The translations under genes and the position numbers were made by a program. Positions 47,582 through 58,420 of a DNA stretch of 64,000 bases are shown piece by piece (positions within the stretch are counted from its first letter, which is position 1; the number at the start of each line of letters is the position of its first letter). The notes beneath the pieces were generated by a model. The model was not told the DNA's origin, did not search any database, and saw nothing but the letters and a program-made list of their open reading frames with translations. This DNA comes from Codonopsis lanceolata (lineage: Eukaryota > Streptophyta > Magnoliopsida > Asterales > Campanulaceae). The stretch covers positions 168,867,824-168,931,823 of the forward strand of contig CM028377.1 in assembly GCA_013146195.2 (NCBI GenBank). The letters run 5' to 3'.

Positions 47582-49729
47582 TGTTGAAACTGATATTGTG
47601 AACATATTTATAGGAATACAATACTTGCTACACAAGTTTAACCTAGAGAGTCTAAATACAAGAGGGATTAGGAAACCTAAATACAAGAGGGATTATGAAA
47701 CCTAAATACAAGTAAATTAGGAAAGTAAATCTAAAGATAATTATAATATATTACACATATATTATATTTACTAATACTATAAATATAATATATATTAAAT
47801 ATATTATATTCTTATATGCTCCCCGCAAGATGGATCACCGTTAGAGAGACAAATCTTGAGAAGAATATGCGACAGAGTGCGAGTTGAAAATGAGAGGGTG
47901 ATCGGCGGCGAAATCGGTAGGGAGGGTCCACAGCCGGGTCTTCCGAGGAAGACAAGTTGTGAGTGAGGGTCTTCGGCGAGCCGTGAGAGCCTCGGTTTGT
48001 CAAGGAGTCCGTGGAGTTGCTCGAGAAGCGAGCCGGCCGAGGAGACTTCGGCGAGCCGGTGAGAGCCCGGGTTTGCCGAAGACATGGTTTGCTCGTGAGC
48101 GAGCCGCGTGAGGGAGAGTCAGTTTGGGCGAGTCAGCGAGAGCCGGGCAAGCCGAGAGTCCCGAGTTGCTCGAGGAGCGAGCCGCTGAGAGGACTTCTGC
48201 GAGCTGGTGAGAGCCTCGTGTGCCGAGGAGACATGGTTTGCTCGATGAGCGAGCAAAGGAGGGAGAACTTCAAATAGCCGGTGAGAGCCGGGCTCGAAGA
48301 GTCCGCGAAGTTGCTCGAGAAGCCGAGCCGCTGGAATGAGGACTTAGCCGCGAGAGCCGGTTTGCCGAGGAGTCCGTGAGTTGCCTCGAGAAGCGAGCCG
48401 GTTGAGGAGTCTTCTTAGGAGACATGGTTTGCTTGATGAGCGAGGTGAGGGAGGGCAATTTGGTGAGGCCAGGGGTTCTTGAAGAGTCAAGTGAGTTGCT
48501 CGAGAGCGATGTTGAGTGAGGACTTGATTTGGTGAGGCAGGGTTTCTTAGGGAGTCAGTGAGTTGCTCGAGCCAAGCTGGTTGAGGAGTCTTCGGTGGTG
48601 AGAGCTGGTTTCTTTGAAAAGTCAGTGAGTTGCTCGGTATTTGTTGAGAGAGGCTGCAATGAGTTGATGAAAGGGTTTGCGGAAGAGTCAGTGGAGTTGC
48701 TCGAGGCGGTTGAGGGAGGAGCTGCGGTGATGGCCGGGTTTTGGGGAGTCCGTTGGTTGCTTGAGAAGCAAGTTGTATAAGGGAGGACGTCGAGCTTGTG
48801 CCCGAGCATGGTTTTGCAGAGGATGCGAGTGCTCGAGGCAGGCGGATTAAGGGCGTGTGGAGAGAGGGGCCTCGGCTGTTGAGGGAGGGAGTTGGCGAGC
48901 TTGCCTTAGGGAGGCTGGGTTTGCCAAGGAATGCGGATTACTGTGAGGGCTTGGTGGGTTAGGGAGGATCTTAGAGTCTTGGGGTGCTGGTAATAATGAA
49001 GAGGGTTTTTGGCAATTGGTATGAGAAGATAATTATATGAGAAGGTTTATGGTTGTGGAAGTTTGGTTGAGGGTGGTGGGAGAGATCCTCGGCGACTCGT
49101 TAAACTTGGTTGGCCGAGGTGTGAGGTTTATGGAGGCGAGAGGGTTTGGTTGAGGTGACTGAGGAAGGTCCTCGGCGGGCCTCGTCGGAGGAGGTGTCCT
49201 TGTTTTGGTCGGGGAGGGGGGCGTGAGGAAGGTCCTTGCGAGGCTCGTCGAGCTTGGTTGGCCAAGGTATCCTTGATGTTACAGGGAGGGGGCGCTTGGC
49301 GTTACGGAGTGATGGGTGCCGATCGAGGCTTTGGGTTGGGAGGTCGAGATCGGGTTGTACCGGCGTTGGTGGGAGGAAGGTATAAGGAGGATTTGGTGGT
49401 TTAGGGTTAGGAGGTTGCCAAGATAAGGAAGAGGGGCTTGGCAACGTTAGTGGTAGGTTTTATAAAGGCGAAAGGTTGTTAATGGAGGCGGTGAGGAAGG
49501 ACAGGCGAGCTTGTCAGCTTGGTTGGCCAGGTGTCCTTTGTTTTCAAAGGAGAGAAGGGGGTGGAAACCGGCTTGGCGTATATAGAGCGCCGAATCACGA
49601 GCGTCTGGTTTGGTTGGCGGCAAGGCGATGGGAGGAAGTGTTAGGGTTGAGGAAGTGTTGGGTTGGCGGAAGATGGTGGTTGTAGGTTTTTAAGGCGAGG
49701 CTCATACCATGTTGGCCGATATTGAAACA
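47582..49729 (-). mobile_element. Non-autonomous LTR element with GC-rich repetitive body
   Basis: Minus-strand orientation. The 3' LTR (47582-47816) starts TGTTGAAACTGATATTGTG on the plus strand and is AT-rich with repeated AAATACAAGAGGGATTA. The complement of a polypurine tract (TGCTCCCCGCAAG) follows at 47817-47829. A primer-binding-site complement (AGGCTCATACCA, minus-strand TGGTATGAGCC) lies at 49698-49709. Only 20 bp of the 5' LTR remain (49710-49729) before the Helitron. The 1.9-kb body has no gag or pol. It is strikingly GC-rich against AT-rich surroundings and consists largely of degenerate tandem repeats. Confidence 0.7.
47960..48800. repeat. GC-rich degenerate tandem repeats around GAGTTGCTCGAG
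   Basis: AGTTGCTCGAG or a near copy occurs about eight times (around 48012, 48162, 48308, 48370, 48488, 48558, 48628 and 48692). It is followed by variants of AAGCGAGCCGGNCGAGGAG, TTCGGCGAGCCGGTGAGAGC and GACATGGTTTGCTCG. Spacing varies from about 60 to 150 bp. Open frames on both strands follow from the GC content and repeats and have no motif. Confidence 0.8.
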
Positions 49730-50386
49730 TCTATATATATATAAAAGCAAGAAAGTATTCCTTTTAAGGAAAGTTCACAGAAAACCACATTTCCAAAATA
49801 AGAAAGTATATTTACTCGGGGTTATAGATGTAATATTCTCAATTGAGTCAAATCTAATACAAAACTATGAGACCACATTTATATTTGCCCATTGTTTTGA
49901 ATTGTTTGACTGCTTAATTTACTAATAGAACAAATCATATGACCAAATTTTCAGCCATAAAGTGGCCTACATTGAAAGAACAACAGAAAAAAATGCAAAC
50001 AACTATAAAATGAATTTGTAAAGTTGTATTGTAAAATGAAACTTAAGATGGGATAAGGAAATTTTCTTGACCTGACCAACCAATGTATAGGCTTAAAAGG
50101 TTAAGCAATAAATCATTGTCAATTTGAAATAATTATGTATTCACGGTTTGATCCTAACCGGCTAGGAGCCATTGAAGATTGGATAACCGAGGTAAACCTT
50201 CCACCATATTCCTCACAATTTGAAAATAATGAATTGCCACATGCAATTTCATTGGCTTATAAAAGTTTGCAATGTAATCATTACAAATTTGTAATTATTT
50301 TGACTTGAAAGATGTGAAGCAAACCGGATGTATGCCAAGCTTAAACACTATAAATACACCTCTTACTTCCTTCCTCACCAACAATG

Positions 50387-52287
50387 GCTTCTATTCACGA
50401 TTCAAAATACCCGGCAAATCTGAAAAAAATGCCTTTGTTTTCGGTATGATACAAAGTTGAACCCATCAAGATTGAATAGATGCTGAAGGGTTCGACTAGC
50501 TCACATTTATAGTGTGCCTACTTTCAATGACAATTCTACAATTCTAGGTTTAGAGTGCATCTTTCATGACAAGGAGGTAAACATGCATATTCCGATTTCC
50601 TTTGAATCTTGTTCTGATAGGATTTTTAATTCATTCACTTTCTTCTTGCTGTTTCAAAATTCACGCAACTATCAAGCAAAGCTGACGCAAATTCAAATCC
50701 ACATTGAAGCAAAATCATTTGTATGCCATTAAAGATTTGTTGTTCTTGACTTTCATAATGAAGTTTAAAACAACAAATGAGAAGTATAAAATCATGTTTC
50801 TTGGCAAAACATTGGTGTGAAATTTTTGATCAAAATTCGGTTAATATTTTTGATCTTAAGCGTTTGGATATTTTTCCAACATAGATGAAGTTGATGGTCA
50901 GTTGGTTGGGAAGTTCATTCTTGAGAAAATCGAGGATAATATTTGTGAATTTATTACACAACTTACGATATATTTTGTTGTACAATGTTGTGAAGATGTG
51001 ATAGGGAAGCTTAAGGAAGAAATTCACCACAAAAAAGAGTTAGCGGGCGACATGCAAAAATGATAGACATTGTGTTAGAAGATTCTGAGTTAAGTCAATT
51101 AAATCTATATATGTTATGATCAACCAATTTTATATTCCCCATAATTAAAATATTGTATTTTTTATTTGGTTCTGGTTGGAAAAAATTAGCATGCACATTG
51201 TGAGGGAGAATATGTTGATATGCTAATGAATAAATTAGCAGAAATTGTTGATGAGCTTTGTCATAATTCTCCTGCAAATGTGTCGGCATAAAGTTTCGCG
51301 ATGTGGTTAGAATATCAAACCACGTTCTATGTTAGCAAAGTCATTGTCAATGGAGAAATAAAAGAAATAGCAGATTAAATGGCGGGTATGTGCTAATAAT
51401 TTTGTTATTATGTAGACAGGTTATTAATTAGATTAACGATAACGGATAAGTAAATAAGCTTCAAACACATAATAATTAAAACAAGTACTAATATCGGTTT
51501 GTATTCCGTCATAGTTTGATTTCGAACTGTAAAGCATCCATGCCAATAAATAACATAACTATAGAAGGAGATCGATCTATAGTCCAAGAATTTGAAGGCT
51601 CTCAGGAACTGGTTAGGACAATAGAACAACTATATGATATCAATGAGGTAATTATGCATTTTAACTTGCATTTGAATTCTTTTTCAACATTACATATTTT
51701 GTCTTCGATTTAAAAGTTTATATTTAATAATATATTCAATAGGTTGGGAGCTATTGGGTCTATGGCGAGGTAGATTTTATAGATTAGAGGAAGCATTGGT
51801 GGTACATTCATTGTCCTAAGAAAATGACTCAATTTGGAAAATTTTATTGCGACAAATGTGGCATTTTTTATTCAATTGGTAAAATAAGGTGCGATTAATT
51901 GAAAAAAAAGAAATTATTCTTGTTTTTTAAATTAGTATTCTTTGGTATTGGTAATAAGAATGTTTAAAGCAGTACAAGCTTCAACTGCGTGTGGTCGATT
52001 ACACAGGTAATACATCTTTCTTGCTATGGGACAAAGAATCCACTGAAATAATAGGAGAATCAGCAACGACGCTCAAAAATAAATGTTCTGATCAGGTGAG
52101 CAGATTAAGTACATATTAAGAATTTACATAACTAGATAGACAAACACTAACAAAATTAATTGAATGTATTGAACAGGTAATACCTACGAAATTGAATCTT
52201 TGGTTGACAAAGTTTATCTTCAAGATTCGATTAGAGGAAGCAGGCTGGGCTAATCACGATGTGTATCAAGTTATAAAAGTCATATGA
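50387..52287 (+). pseudogene. Replication protein A 70-kDa subunit-like gene, decayed
   Basis: Multi-exon remnant related to RPA1, the large subunit of the single-strand DNA-binding complex; RPA-like genes are a known cargo of plant Helitrons. A possible exon 1 at 50387 (MASIHDSKYPANLKKMPLFS) ends at GTATGA. 50480-50640 encodes an N-terminal OB-fold-like part (ILGLECIFHDKEVNMHIPI). 51516-51650 has a linker. 51743-51890 has VGSYWVYGEVDFID, an in-frame TAG, then WWYIHCPKKMTQFGKFYCDK, part of the zinc ribbon. The exon from 51976 (YKLQLRVVDYTGNTSFLLWD) to 52094 ends CAG|GTGAGC. The exon after GAACAG at 52177 (VIPTKLNLWLTKFIFKIRLE) stops at 52287. The stop and missing zinc-ribbon cysteines make function unlikely. 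Confidence 0.7.
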
Positions 52288-52367
52288 GATGAAAAACTAA
52301 TTGAAAATTATTTTGGGCATCTAATTGATGATTATGATTTCTTACCAAGGATGGATCTGGAAATGAA

Positions 52368-52467
52368 NNNNNNNNNNNNNNNNNNNNNNNNNNNNNNNNN
52401 NNNNNNNNNNNNNNNNNNNNNNNNNNNNNNNNNNNNNNNNNNNNNNNNNNNNNNNNNNNNNNNNNNN
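52368..52467. other. Assembly gap of 100 N
   Basis: Exactly 100 unknown bases, the conventional filler for a gap of unknown size. The chromovirus's 5' LTR, gag and protease are expected here, so the true gap is probably several kb. Confidence 0.98.
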
Positions 52468-55454
52468 TTGTGCATCTAGATGGAGGAAATACATGCATGG
52501 TGCCCACCGGCGTAGTGCCAAAGTGGAAACCAAGTTACTATCGGCGATGCAATTCAAGAAGGCTTTGTAGAAAGGAGCTTGCTGGCAGCAATATTGCGTA
52601 AATCGCCGGATAGGGGCGTCGCTTGACCCCATTATCTCGAGGCTCCAAAGGAGATTCAGCCGTCCTCTTGCGGACTACAAGGACGTGATGCCTAAAGAAT
52701 TGCCAAAAAGGCGCCTGGGAGGTGGATCACAAGATTGAACTTGGCGGGCGCCAAGCCATGATGGCTCCTTATCGGATGGCACCACTGTGACTGAAGAATT
52801 GAAGAAGCAATTAAAGGAGCCGATCGACTCGGCTATCTTCGCATCAAAGTCCCCATATGGTGCCCCCGTACACCCAAAGAAGAAGGACGGGTCCTCGGAT
52901 GTGATTGATTACGTGGCCCCTCAATAAGATCACTAAGAACAAGTACCCGATTCCTCTCATTGCGGATCTTTTCGATCAACTTGGCAAGGCCAAGTACTTC
53001 ACTAAACTGGACTTGAGGTCGGGGTACTATCAAGTGCGGAGAATTGCCGGCGGCGACGAGAAGAAGACAACGTGCGGCGTGACGAGGTACGGTTCTTATG
53101 AATTTCTAGTCATGCCCTTTGGCCTCACTAATGCCCTCCACTTGCCACTGCACCTTGATGAATAAGTTGTTCCATCAATTCCTTGATAAGTTCGTCATAG
53201 TCTACTTGGATGACATTGTCATCTATAGCAATACTTTGGACCGAACATGTTGGGCATTGCAACTAGTCTTCCAAGTTCTACTGGAGAGCGAACTCTACAT
53301 AAAAGCTGGAGAAATGTTCATTTGCCCAAGAGGAAGTCATGTTCTAGGCATAAGATCAAAGGTGGAAAACTTATGATGGACGAGACAAAAATCAAGGCAA
53401 TCCGGGAATGGGAGCCACCGACTAAGGTGCGCTTGATTCACGATCATTTCTTGGATTGGTGAATTACTATCGTCGCTTCATCAAGGGCTACTCGGCAAAA
53501 GCGACCCTTTGACGCATTTGCTCAGAAGAACAAGGCATGGAGTTGGGATGAGAAATGTCAAACGGCTTTTGAAGAATTAAAGAAGGCCGTAACGGAGGAG
53601 CTCCCTATGCTTACCCGACATTTCCAAGCCTTTCGAGTTACACACGGATGCTTCAGACTTTGCTATTGGCGGCGTGCTCATGCAAGATGAGCATCCTATT
53701 GCATCACGAGCCGAAAACTTAATGACACAGAAGCGGTACAGGTGCAAAGAAAGATAGCGGCGGTTATTCATTGCTTGCACAGAACATTACTTGCTCGGTT
53801 CTCGGTTGTCATCAAAACAGACAACATTGCCACGAGCTACTTTCAAACTCAAAAAAAGCTCAGCCCTAAGCAAGCTCGCTGGCAAGACTTCCTTGCGGAG
53901 TTCAACTTCTTCTTTGAGTATAAACCGGGTAAGACAAATGTTGTGGCTGACGCACTAAGTCGGAAGGCGGAACTTGCTACTATCATCAACCACAATTTTC
54001 TCTTTGGACGGACAGATCAAGGAGGGCTAGACCACGATCCCTTAGCCAAGAATCTCACGAGCATGGCACGCGAAGGAAAGACCCGACGATTTTGGCTAAA
54101 GGGTGACTCGCTATTCACCAAAGGCGATCGACTTATGTGCCAAAATGGGGCGACTCGCAAGGAGATAATCGTGGAATGCCATGATTCCAAATGGCCGACA
54201 CCGGTATTAAAAGGACGCAAGCATTGGCGAGGCATCTTATTATCGCCACACATGTTTGACGATGTAGAGACATACGCATGCATATGTTTGGTGTGCCAAC
54301 AGATAAAATAAAGCGCGTCAACCTTTGGCGGTCTATTGGAGCCACTACCAATTCCCCTGAAGGACCATGGGAAGCGTTTCCATGGATTTTATCACATGTT
54401 TGCCTAAGTCGACGGGTTTGGGAGCATAATCGTGGTGGTTGGCGTGTTCTCAAAATATGGCACGCTCATTCCCGCCCGCACATTACTGACCGATGAAAGC
54501 GCCAAGTTATTTTTCTCAGAATGTTGTGAAATCGGGGAGTCCCACAAGTAATTGTGAGTGACAGAGATCCCCGTTTCACTGGGAGGTTTTGGACGGAGCT
54601 CTTCAAGCAAATGGGGACGAAATTGAACTTCTCTACAAGTTTCCACCCCCAAACTGATGGTCAGACAGAGCGGGTCAATGCTTTGTTAGAGCTCTACTTA
54701 CGACACTACGTAAGTGCCAACCAACATGATTGGGCGAGGCTCATAGATGTGGCCCAATTTTCTTACAACATGCAGCGAAGTGAGGCTACGGGACGGAGCC
54801 CTTTCGAGATTGTCACTGGGCGACAACCTTTAACGCCCAATGCTTTAGCAGCGTCTTATGATGGAAAGAGCCCAGCGGCCTACAAAGCAGCGAAAGCATG
54901 GCATGACCAAACCGACTTGGCACGAGCATCCCTCGACAAGGCGGCTAAGAAGATGAAAAAGTGGGCGACAAAAGCGCAGGATGGTGGAATTCAAGGAAGG
55001 AGACCAAGTCATGGTAAAGCTCTTGCCTCAACAATTCAAAACCTTAAGGAAAGTCCATAAGGGTTTGATACGGCGATACGAGGGTCCCTTCCCTATCATA
55101 GCACGTGTGGGCAAAGTTTCGTATCGACTACAACTGCCGCCCAAGTTGAAGATCCATCCAGTCGTCCATGTAAGTTTCCTCAAACCCTATCATCAAGACA
55201 TGGAAGACCCTAATCGAGGAGTGTCTAAGCGGGCACCAACGGCCGTTGTCACTTCGTTCGACAAAGAGGTCGAAGAAACCTATCTGACCGAACAATTAGG
55301 AGGCAGCGGTGTGCCCCATTACAAGGAGTACTTAGTGAAATGGAAGAATCGCCGGATAGTGAAGCAAGGCGGGAGTCGGAAGACTTACTATGGCAATTTG
55401 CGATCATATCCAAAAATACAAGGAAGAAGGCGCGGCGAGGGCGCCGCGAGCTAA
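52468..55454 (+). pseudogene. Chromovirus (Ty3/gypsy) pol remnant with chromodomain
   Basis: Plus-strand polyprotein in pieces. RT: KYFTKLDLRSGYYQVR near 53000, the FLVMPFGLTNA block near 53110 and the catalytic VYLDDIVIYS near 53200. RNase H: HTDASDFAIGGVLMQDE near 53640, later KPGKTNVVADALSRK near 53930. Integrase: the zinc-binding region near 54230, then SDRDPRFTGRFWTELF and HPQTDGQTERVNALLELYL (54560-54700). The C-terminus has GLIRRYEGPFPI, then a chromodomain-like VPHYKEYLVKWKN near 55315, which marks chromoviruses. Frameshifts separate the pieces (near 53130, 53350, 53450, 53580, 53740, 54310, 55000 and 55350). It is less decayed than the other gypsy scraps in the window. Confidence 0.88.
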
Positions 55455-55514
55455 GTGGGGGAGAATGTCACGTCCCGCCAACCAAGTGTTTAAATCTCTC
55501 TCTAGTATATCCCG

Positions 55515-55710
55515 GAAGCTTCAAGATGTGTCAAATGACACTAGAAGAATCTAGAATGTTCTAGAGACCTCAAGAAATATCAAGAGGACGCTAGACAATT
55601 CTAGAAAGTTCCGGAGCCTTCATGATCCTTCAAGGGAACACTAGAAAGTCCTAGAAAGTTCTAGAACCTTCAAGTGATTAAAGGGAATGCTAGGTAATTC
55701 TAGAAGTTTC
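55515..55710 (+). promoter_or_regulatory. Phased heat-shock-element array in the LTR
   Basis: Heat-shock factors bind alternating GAA and TTC half-sites every 5 bp; three in a row make a full element. Here GAA lies at 55544, 55554, 55574, 55604, 55644, 55654 and 55664, and TTC at 55559, 55599, 55609, 55619, 55629, 55659 and 55669. All are on one 5-bp phase, with near matches (GAG 55614, GAT 55624, TCC 55649) between them. The run from 55644 to 55671 has six consecutive half-sites with one mismatch. Another perfect triple (TTC, GAA, TTC) lies at 55698-55710. The array ends about 140 bp before the TATA box. Confidence 0.75.
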
Positions 55711-55846
55711 TACTACTTCCTAGAATTAGAACCTTGGAGAAGTATCTTGTAAATATATCCTAGATCTTTCTTAGGATGATTCTAGATACTAAATCATAAC
55801 CATTGATGTAACTAAATCCTAGCCATCCATTGAGTAGGAGGATGCC

Positions 55847-55856
55847 TATATAAAGG
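55847..55856 (+). promoter_or_regulatory. TATA box of the chromovirus LTR
   Basis: TATATAAAGG preceded by GATGCC and followed by GGGAGGCC. It is correctly placed in the LTR between the upstream repeats and the pyrimidine-rich leader. Confidence 0.75.
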
Positions 55857-56049
55857 GGGAGGCCTCATTTGGCCAAACCATCCAAAAGTAACTCTTGTAA
55901 AAGTTCTCATAAAGCAATACAAGTTCCCTTTCTCAAAGCTCTCTTTCATTGTCTAGTCCCATTTGAGATTTTCAGCTTACTTAGAGCAAGACCAACGGGA
56001 TTGTGAGCGCTAAGTGCACCGGAAGGTTGAAGAATTCAAGTCCGTGACA

Positions 56050-57024
56050 CTAAGGTAAAAAGTACAAATCTCTCGCTTTGTAGAAAAGCGGAAGCCGTGT
56101 AAGAGTCATAGCCAACTCGGGAATCCATCAACTAGAAGAATGAGAAGAGCATAAAAAGAGTGCACCTGGAAATAGTTTGCATGAACAAAACCATCTTAGT
56201 TCGCAAAAATACTGTCATTGTGATGACTGCAACAACAAAAAGCTGCAAAAAACATTCATACCTTACTTACACTTCAAAGACCATAGTGACACTGGCAAAC
56301 ACCCATATATATACATATAATAACAAGCGTAATTTTCCCGCCTAAATGTTTTCCATAAATGAAAACATAAATATGCATTGGAAGTTGAAACACTTTGTTT
56401 TATTACATTTTTCTTAGTCTTTATTCTAAACATTTAATTAATAAGGCATTGTAAATTGGAACACTTTGTTTTGTTACATTTTCTTTATATATATAATGAC
56501 AAATGTGATTAACACATCCAAATATAGCAAGATCCATTCAAAATGCACTTGTCAAAAATAGGAAGATATATATAATGACAAATGTAATTTGCTTATCTTA
56601 AGATTGCTAGATAACCACTGTAACTACTTACCAAATAAGGATACTATTTACATATGAACACATATACAAGTATTGATAAGTAAATAAAAAATCATAAGAA
56701 GCTTTTAAGAAATTAAATACCATCAATCTAAGAGGGAATGTCTTTTCTTTTCCTACCAATATGCAAGGGAAATGAGACTAATCATCTAAAAACTCAACAA
56801 ATATTACTTACTCAGCCATAAATGTGCTTCCTCTTTGAATATTAATTTACTTGTGAGTTTTGTCAAGATAAATTATATCCATAGGAGTTAAAGAACAAGT
56901 ACATAGTGAAATATAATTTGATGAACAACTATGGATCCTTAAAGTTTGTCATGTCTAATTTGATACTCAACAAATATTGTTTACTCAGTCATAAATATGT
57001 TTTCTCCTTGAATATAAATGCTTT
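56050..57024. other. Helitron interior, AT-rich, no gene
   Basis: Contains two diverged copies of AACACTTTGTTTTNTTACAT (near 56390 and 56460), repeated ATATATATAATGACAAATGT (near 56490 and 56570) and two CAACAAATATT-type segments (56800 and 56970). No coding signal. Confidence 0.5.
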
Positions 57025-57333
57025 GTGACCGCTTTTGTTGTCTATAACCACATAATTTCACCGGTAAAAGTAGTAGCGTCAATTATGACATACTGGATGA
57101 GTGGATTTTTAAAGATCAACAAGGTCATGGTGATAGGTGACAATATCATGATTATCGGATTCCATTTTCACTCATTGACATTGGAAGATAAATATGAGCG
57201 AGTAAATCGTAGTCTAATTGCTCTAGGAACATGTACGATGACTGTAGAGGGGCGTGATTATGTATATGGGCGAGTAGCCGGGTATATCATACTCTGTGAG
57301 AAGTACAATGAATTGAGAGCAATCATGGTCTAA
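57025..57333 (+). CDS. Unidentified 102-residue open frame in the Helitron
   Basis: An open frame with protein-like composition, including VMVIGDNIMIIGFHFHSLTL, then YERVNRSLIALGTCTMTVEG and RDYVYGRVAGYIILCEKYNE. It is the longest open frame in the AT-rich 3' part of the Helitron. I do not recognise a family. It could be a fragment of a captured host gene or of the Helitron's own cargo. There is no evidence of expression, and flanking splice sites were not found. Confidence 0.25.
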   Translation: MTAFVVYNHIISPVKVVASIMTYWMSGFLKINKVMVIGDNIMIIGFHFHSLTLEDKYERVNRSLIALGTCTMTVEGRDYVYGRVAGYIILCEKYNELRAIMV

Positions 57334-58127
57334 ATGTCTATTTTATTGTCTATTGAATTGGACTTAAATATTTGTAGATATAGTTGTAATAATTAAGTAC
57401 ACATATTATCAGTGTCACATCATTTGGGTGACACTATTAATGAAAGGGTTTTTGAGTCAGGGACATTTTGGTCATTTCGGGGGAGGGATGACTGTAGGAA
57501 GTATGTAATTTGAGTTGCTTTTCTTTGATTTATCATCATTTGAATTTGTTATACAATTTTTATTATCTAACAAATATATATTCGTTTAAATACATATTCT
57601 AAAATATATATGAATTTTTCATTCATGTAATAAGGAATAATTAAATTCACTTATATTTTTATCCTTACATTTTAATTATGTTTTTAATTTTCATAACACA
57701 CTAACTAAAAGATAAAAGAACATTATATTAATATTGATTAATATAGATTACGTGAACTTTGTTATGTGATAGTGATAGTAGTAGTAATTATACATATTTA
57801 ATCATAGTGATAATAGTAGTAATCGCACATATTAAATGACAAATGTTGCATTTAAAAAAATATTCTAAAATTTATAAAAGATTTTATTTATTTATTGTAT
57901 TCGATCTATTAATAATTTTACTTTTTCTTAATCGTTGCATTATAGTAACTTGTCCAGTTTATGTACATATCGAACTCACAATCTTTACGATACAATTATT
58001 TGTTTATTTTATTTATTATCATTAAAAAATTTAATCATGATATTAGTTTTACAATAATTTATTCTTTTAATTTTATTTTTTCACTTTATGTTGCTTATGT
58101 ATAATTTGATTGAAAAATATATATGGC
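57334..58127. other. Helitron 3' part, AT-rich, no gene
   Basis: No gene. Short repeats AGTGATAGTAGTAGTAATTA and AGTGATAATAGTAGTAATCG (about 57770 and 57810) are visible. Confidence 0.5.
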
Positions 58128-58156
58128 GTGCGTTTAACGCACATGTGTAAAGCTAG
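58128..58156 (+). other. Helitron 3' terminus: hairpin plus CTAG
   Basis: GTGCG-TTTAA-CGCAC forms a 5-bp stem (extendable to 7). Ten bases later CTAG ends the element and the host base T follows. This hairpin spacing and CTRR end are the defining 3' signals of Helitrons. Confidence 0.8.
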
Positions 58157-58420
58157 TTAAGGACTAATGTGTTGTGTTACCAAAAACAAGCAAGTGATTG
58201 ACCATGGTACACATCTAGTTTATCTAAGAAATAATGCAAAACTGCAGTTACTGATTACGCAAATTTTACCTATGTATACCATGGTTAGCAGAAAGCAATC
58301 TTATGTCAGCATTGTAGGAATGATGTCATAAGAATGCAGAGCACGATGGTGATAGAGTGAAAATCTACAATTAGTAAACACAAATGTTCTTAGACTAGAT
58401 AAGAAGCAAGATGTACAAAC

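Larger units (their letters stand above)
55466..56049 (+). mobile_element. 3' LTR of the chromovirus
   Basis: Follows the polypurine tract AAGTGGGGGAGAA. It begins TGTCACGTCCCGCC and ends TCAAGTCCGTGACA, giving a TGTCACG...CGTGACA inverted terminus, 584 bp. A TATA box (TATATAAAGG at 55847) and a CT-rich leader follow the heat-shock-element array. The matching 5' LTR is not in the assembled sequence. Confidence 0.88.
49730..58156 (+). mobile_element. Helitron with an RPA-like gene, invaded by a chromovirus
   Basis: The 5' end is A|TCTATATATATATAAAAGC at 49730, the form seen in many plant Helitrons. The 3' end is CTAG|T at 58153-58156, preceded 10 bases upstream by a hairpin. The insertion is between A and T with no target duplication, as rolling-circle transposons do. 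Inside are an RPA70-like gene remnant, a chromovirus with its 3' LTR, the assembly gap, and AT-rich 3' sequence. No Rep/helicase gene is visible, so it is non-autonomous unless one lies in the gap. Its left end abuts the truncated LTR of the element at 47582. Confidence 0.75.

Noticed and set aside
47804..49685. Several 60-110-codon frames on both strands
   Set aside because: High GC and tandem repeats reduce stop codons; no domain is visible and the region is the body of a non-autonomous LTR element.
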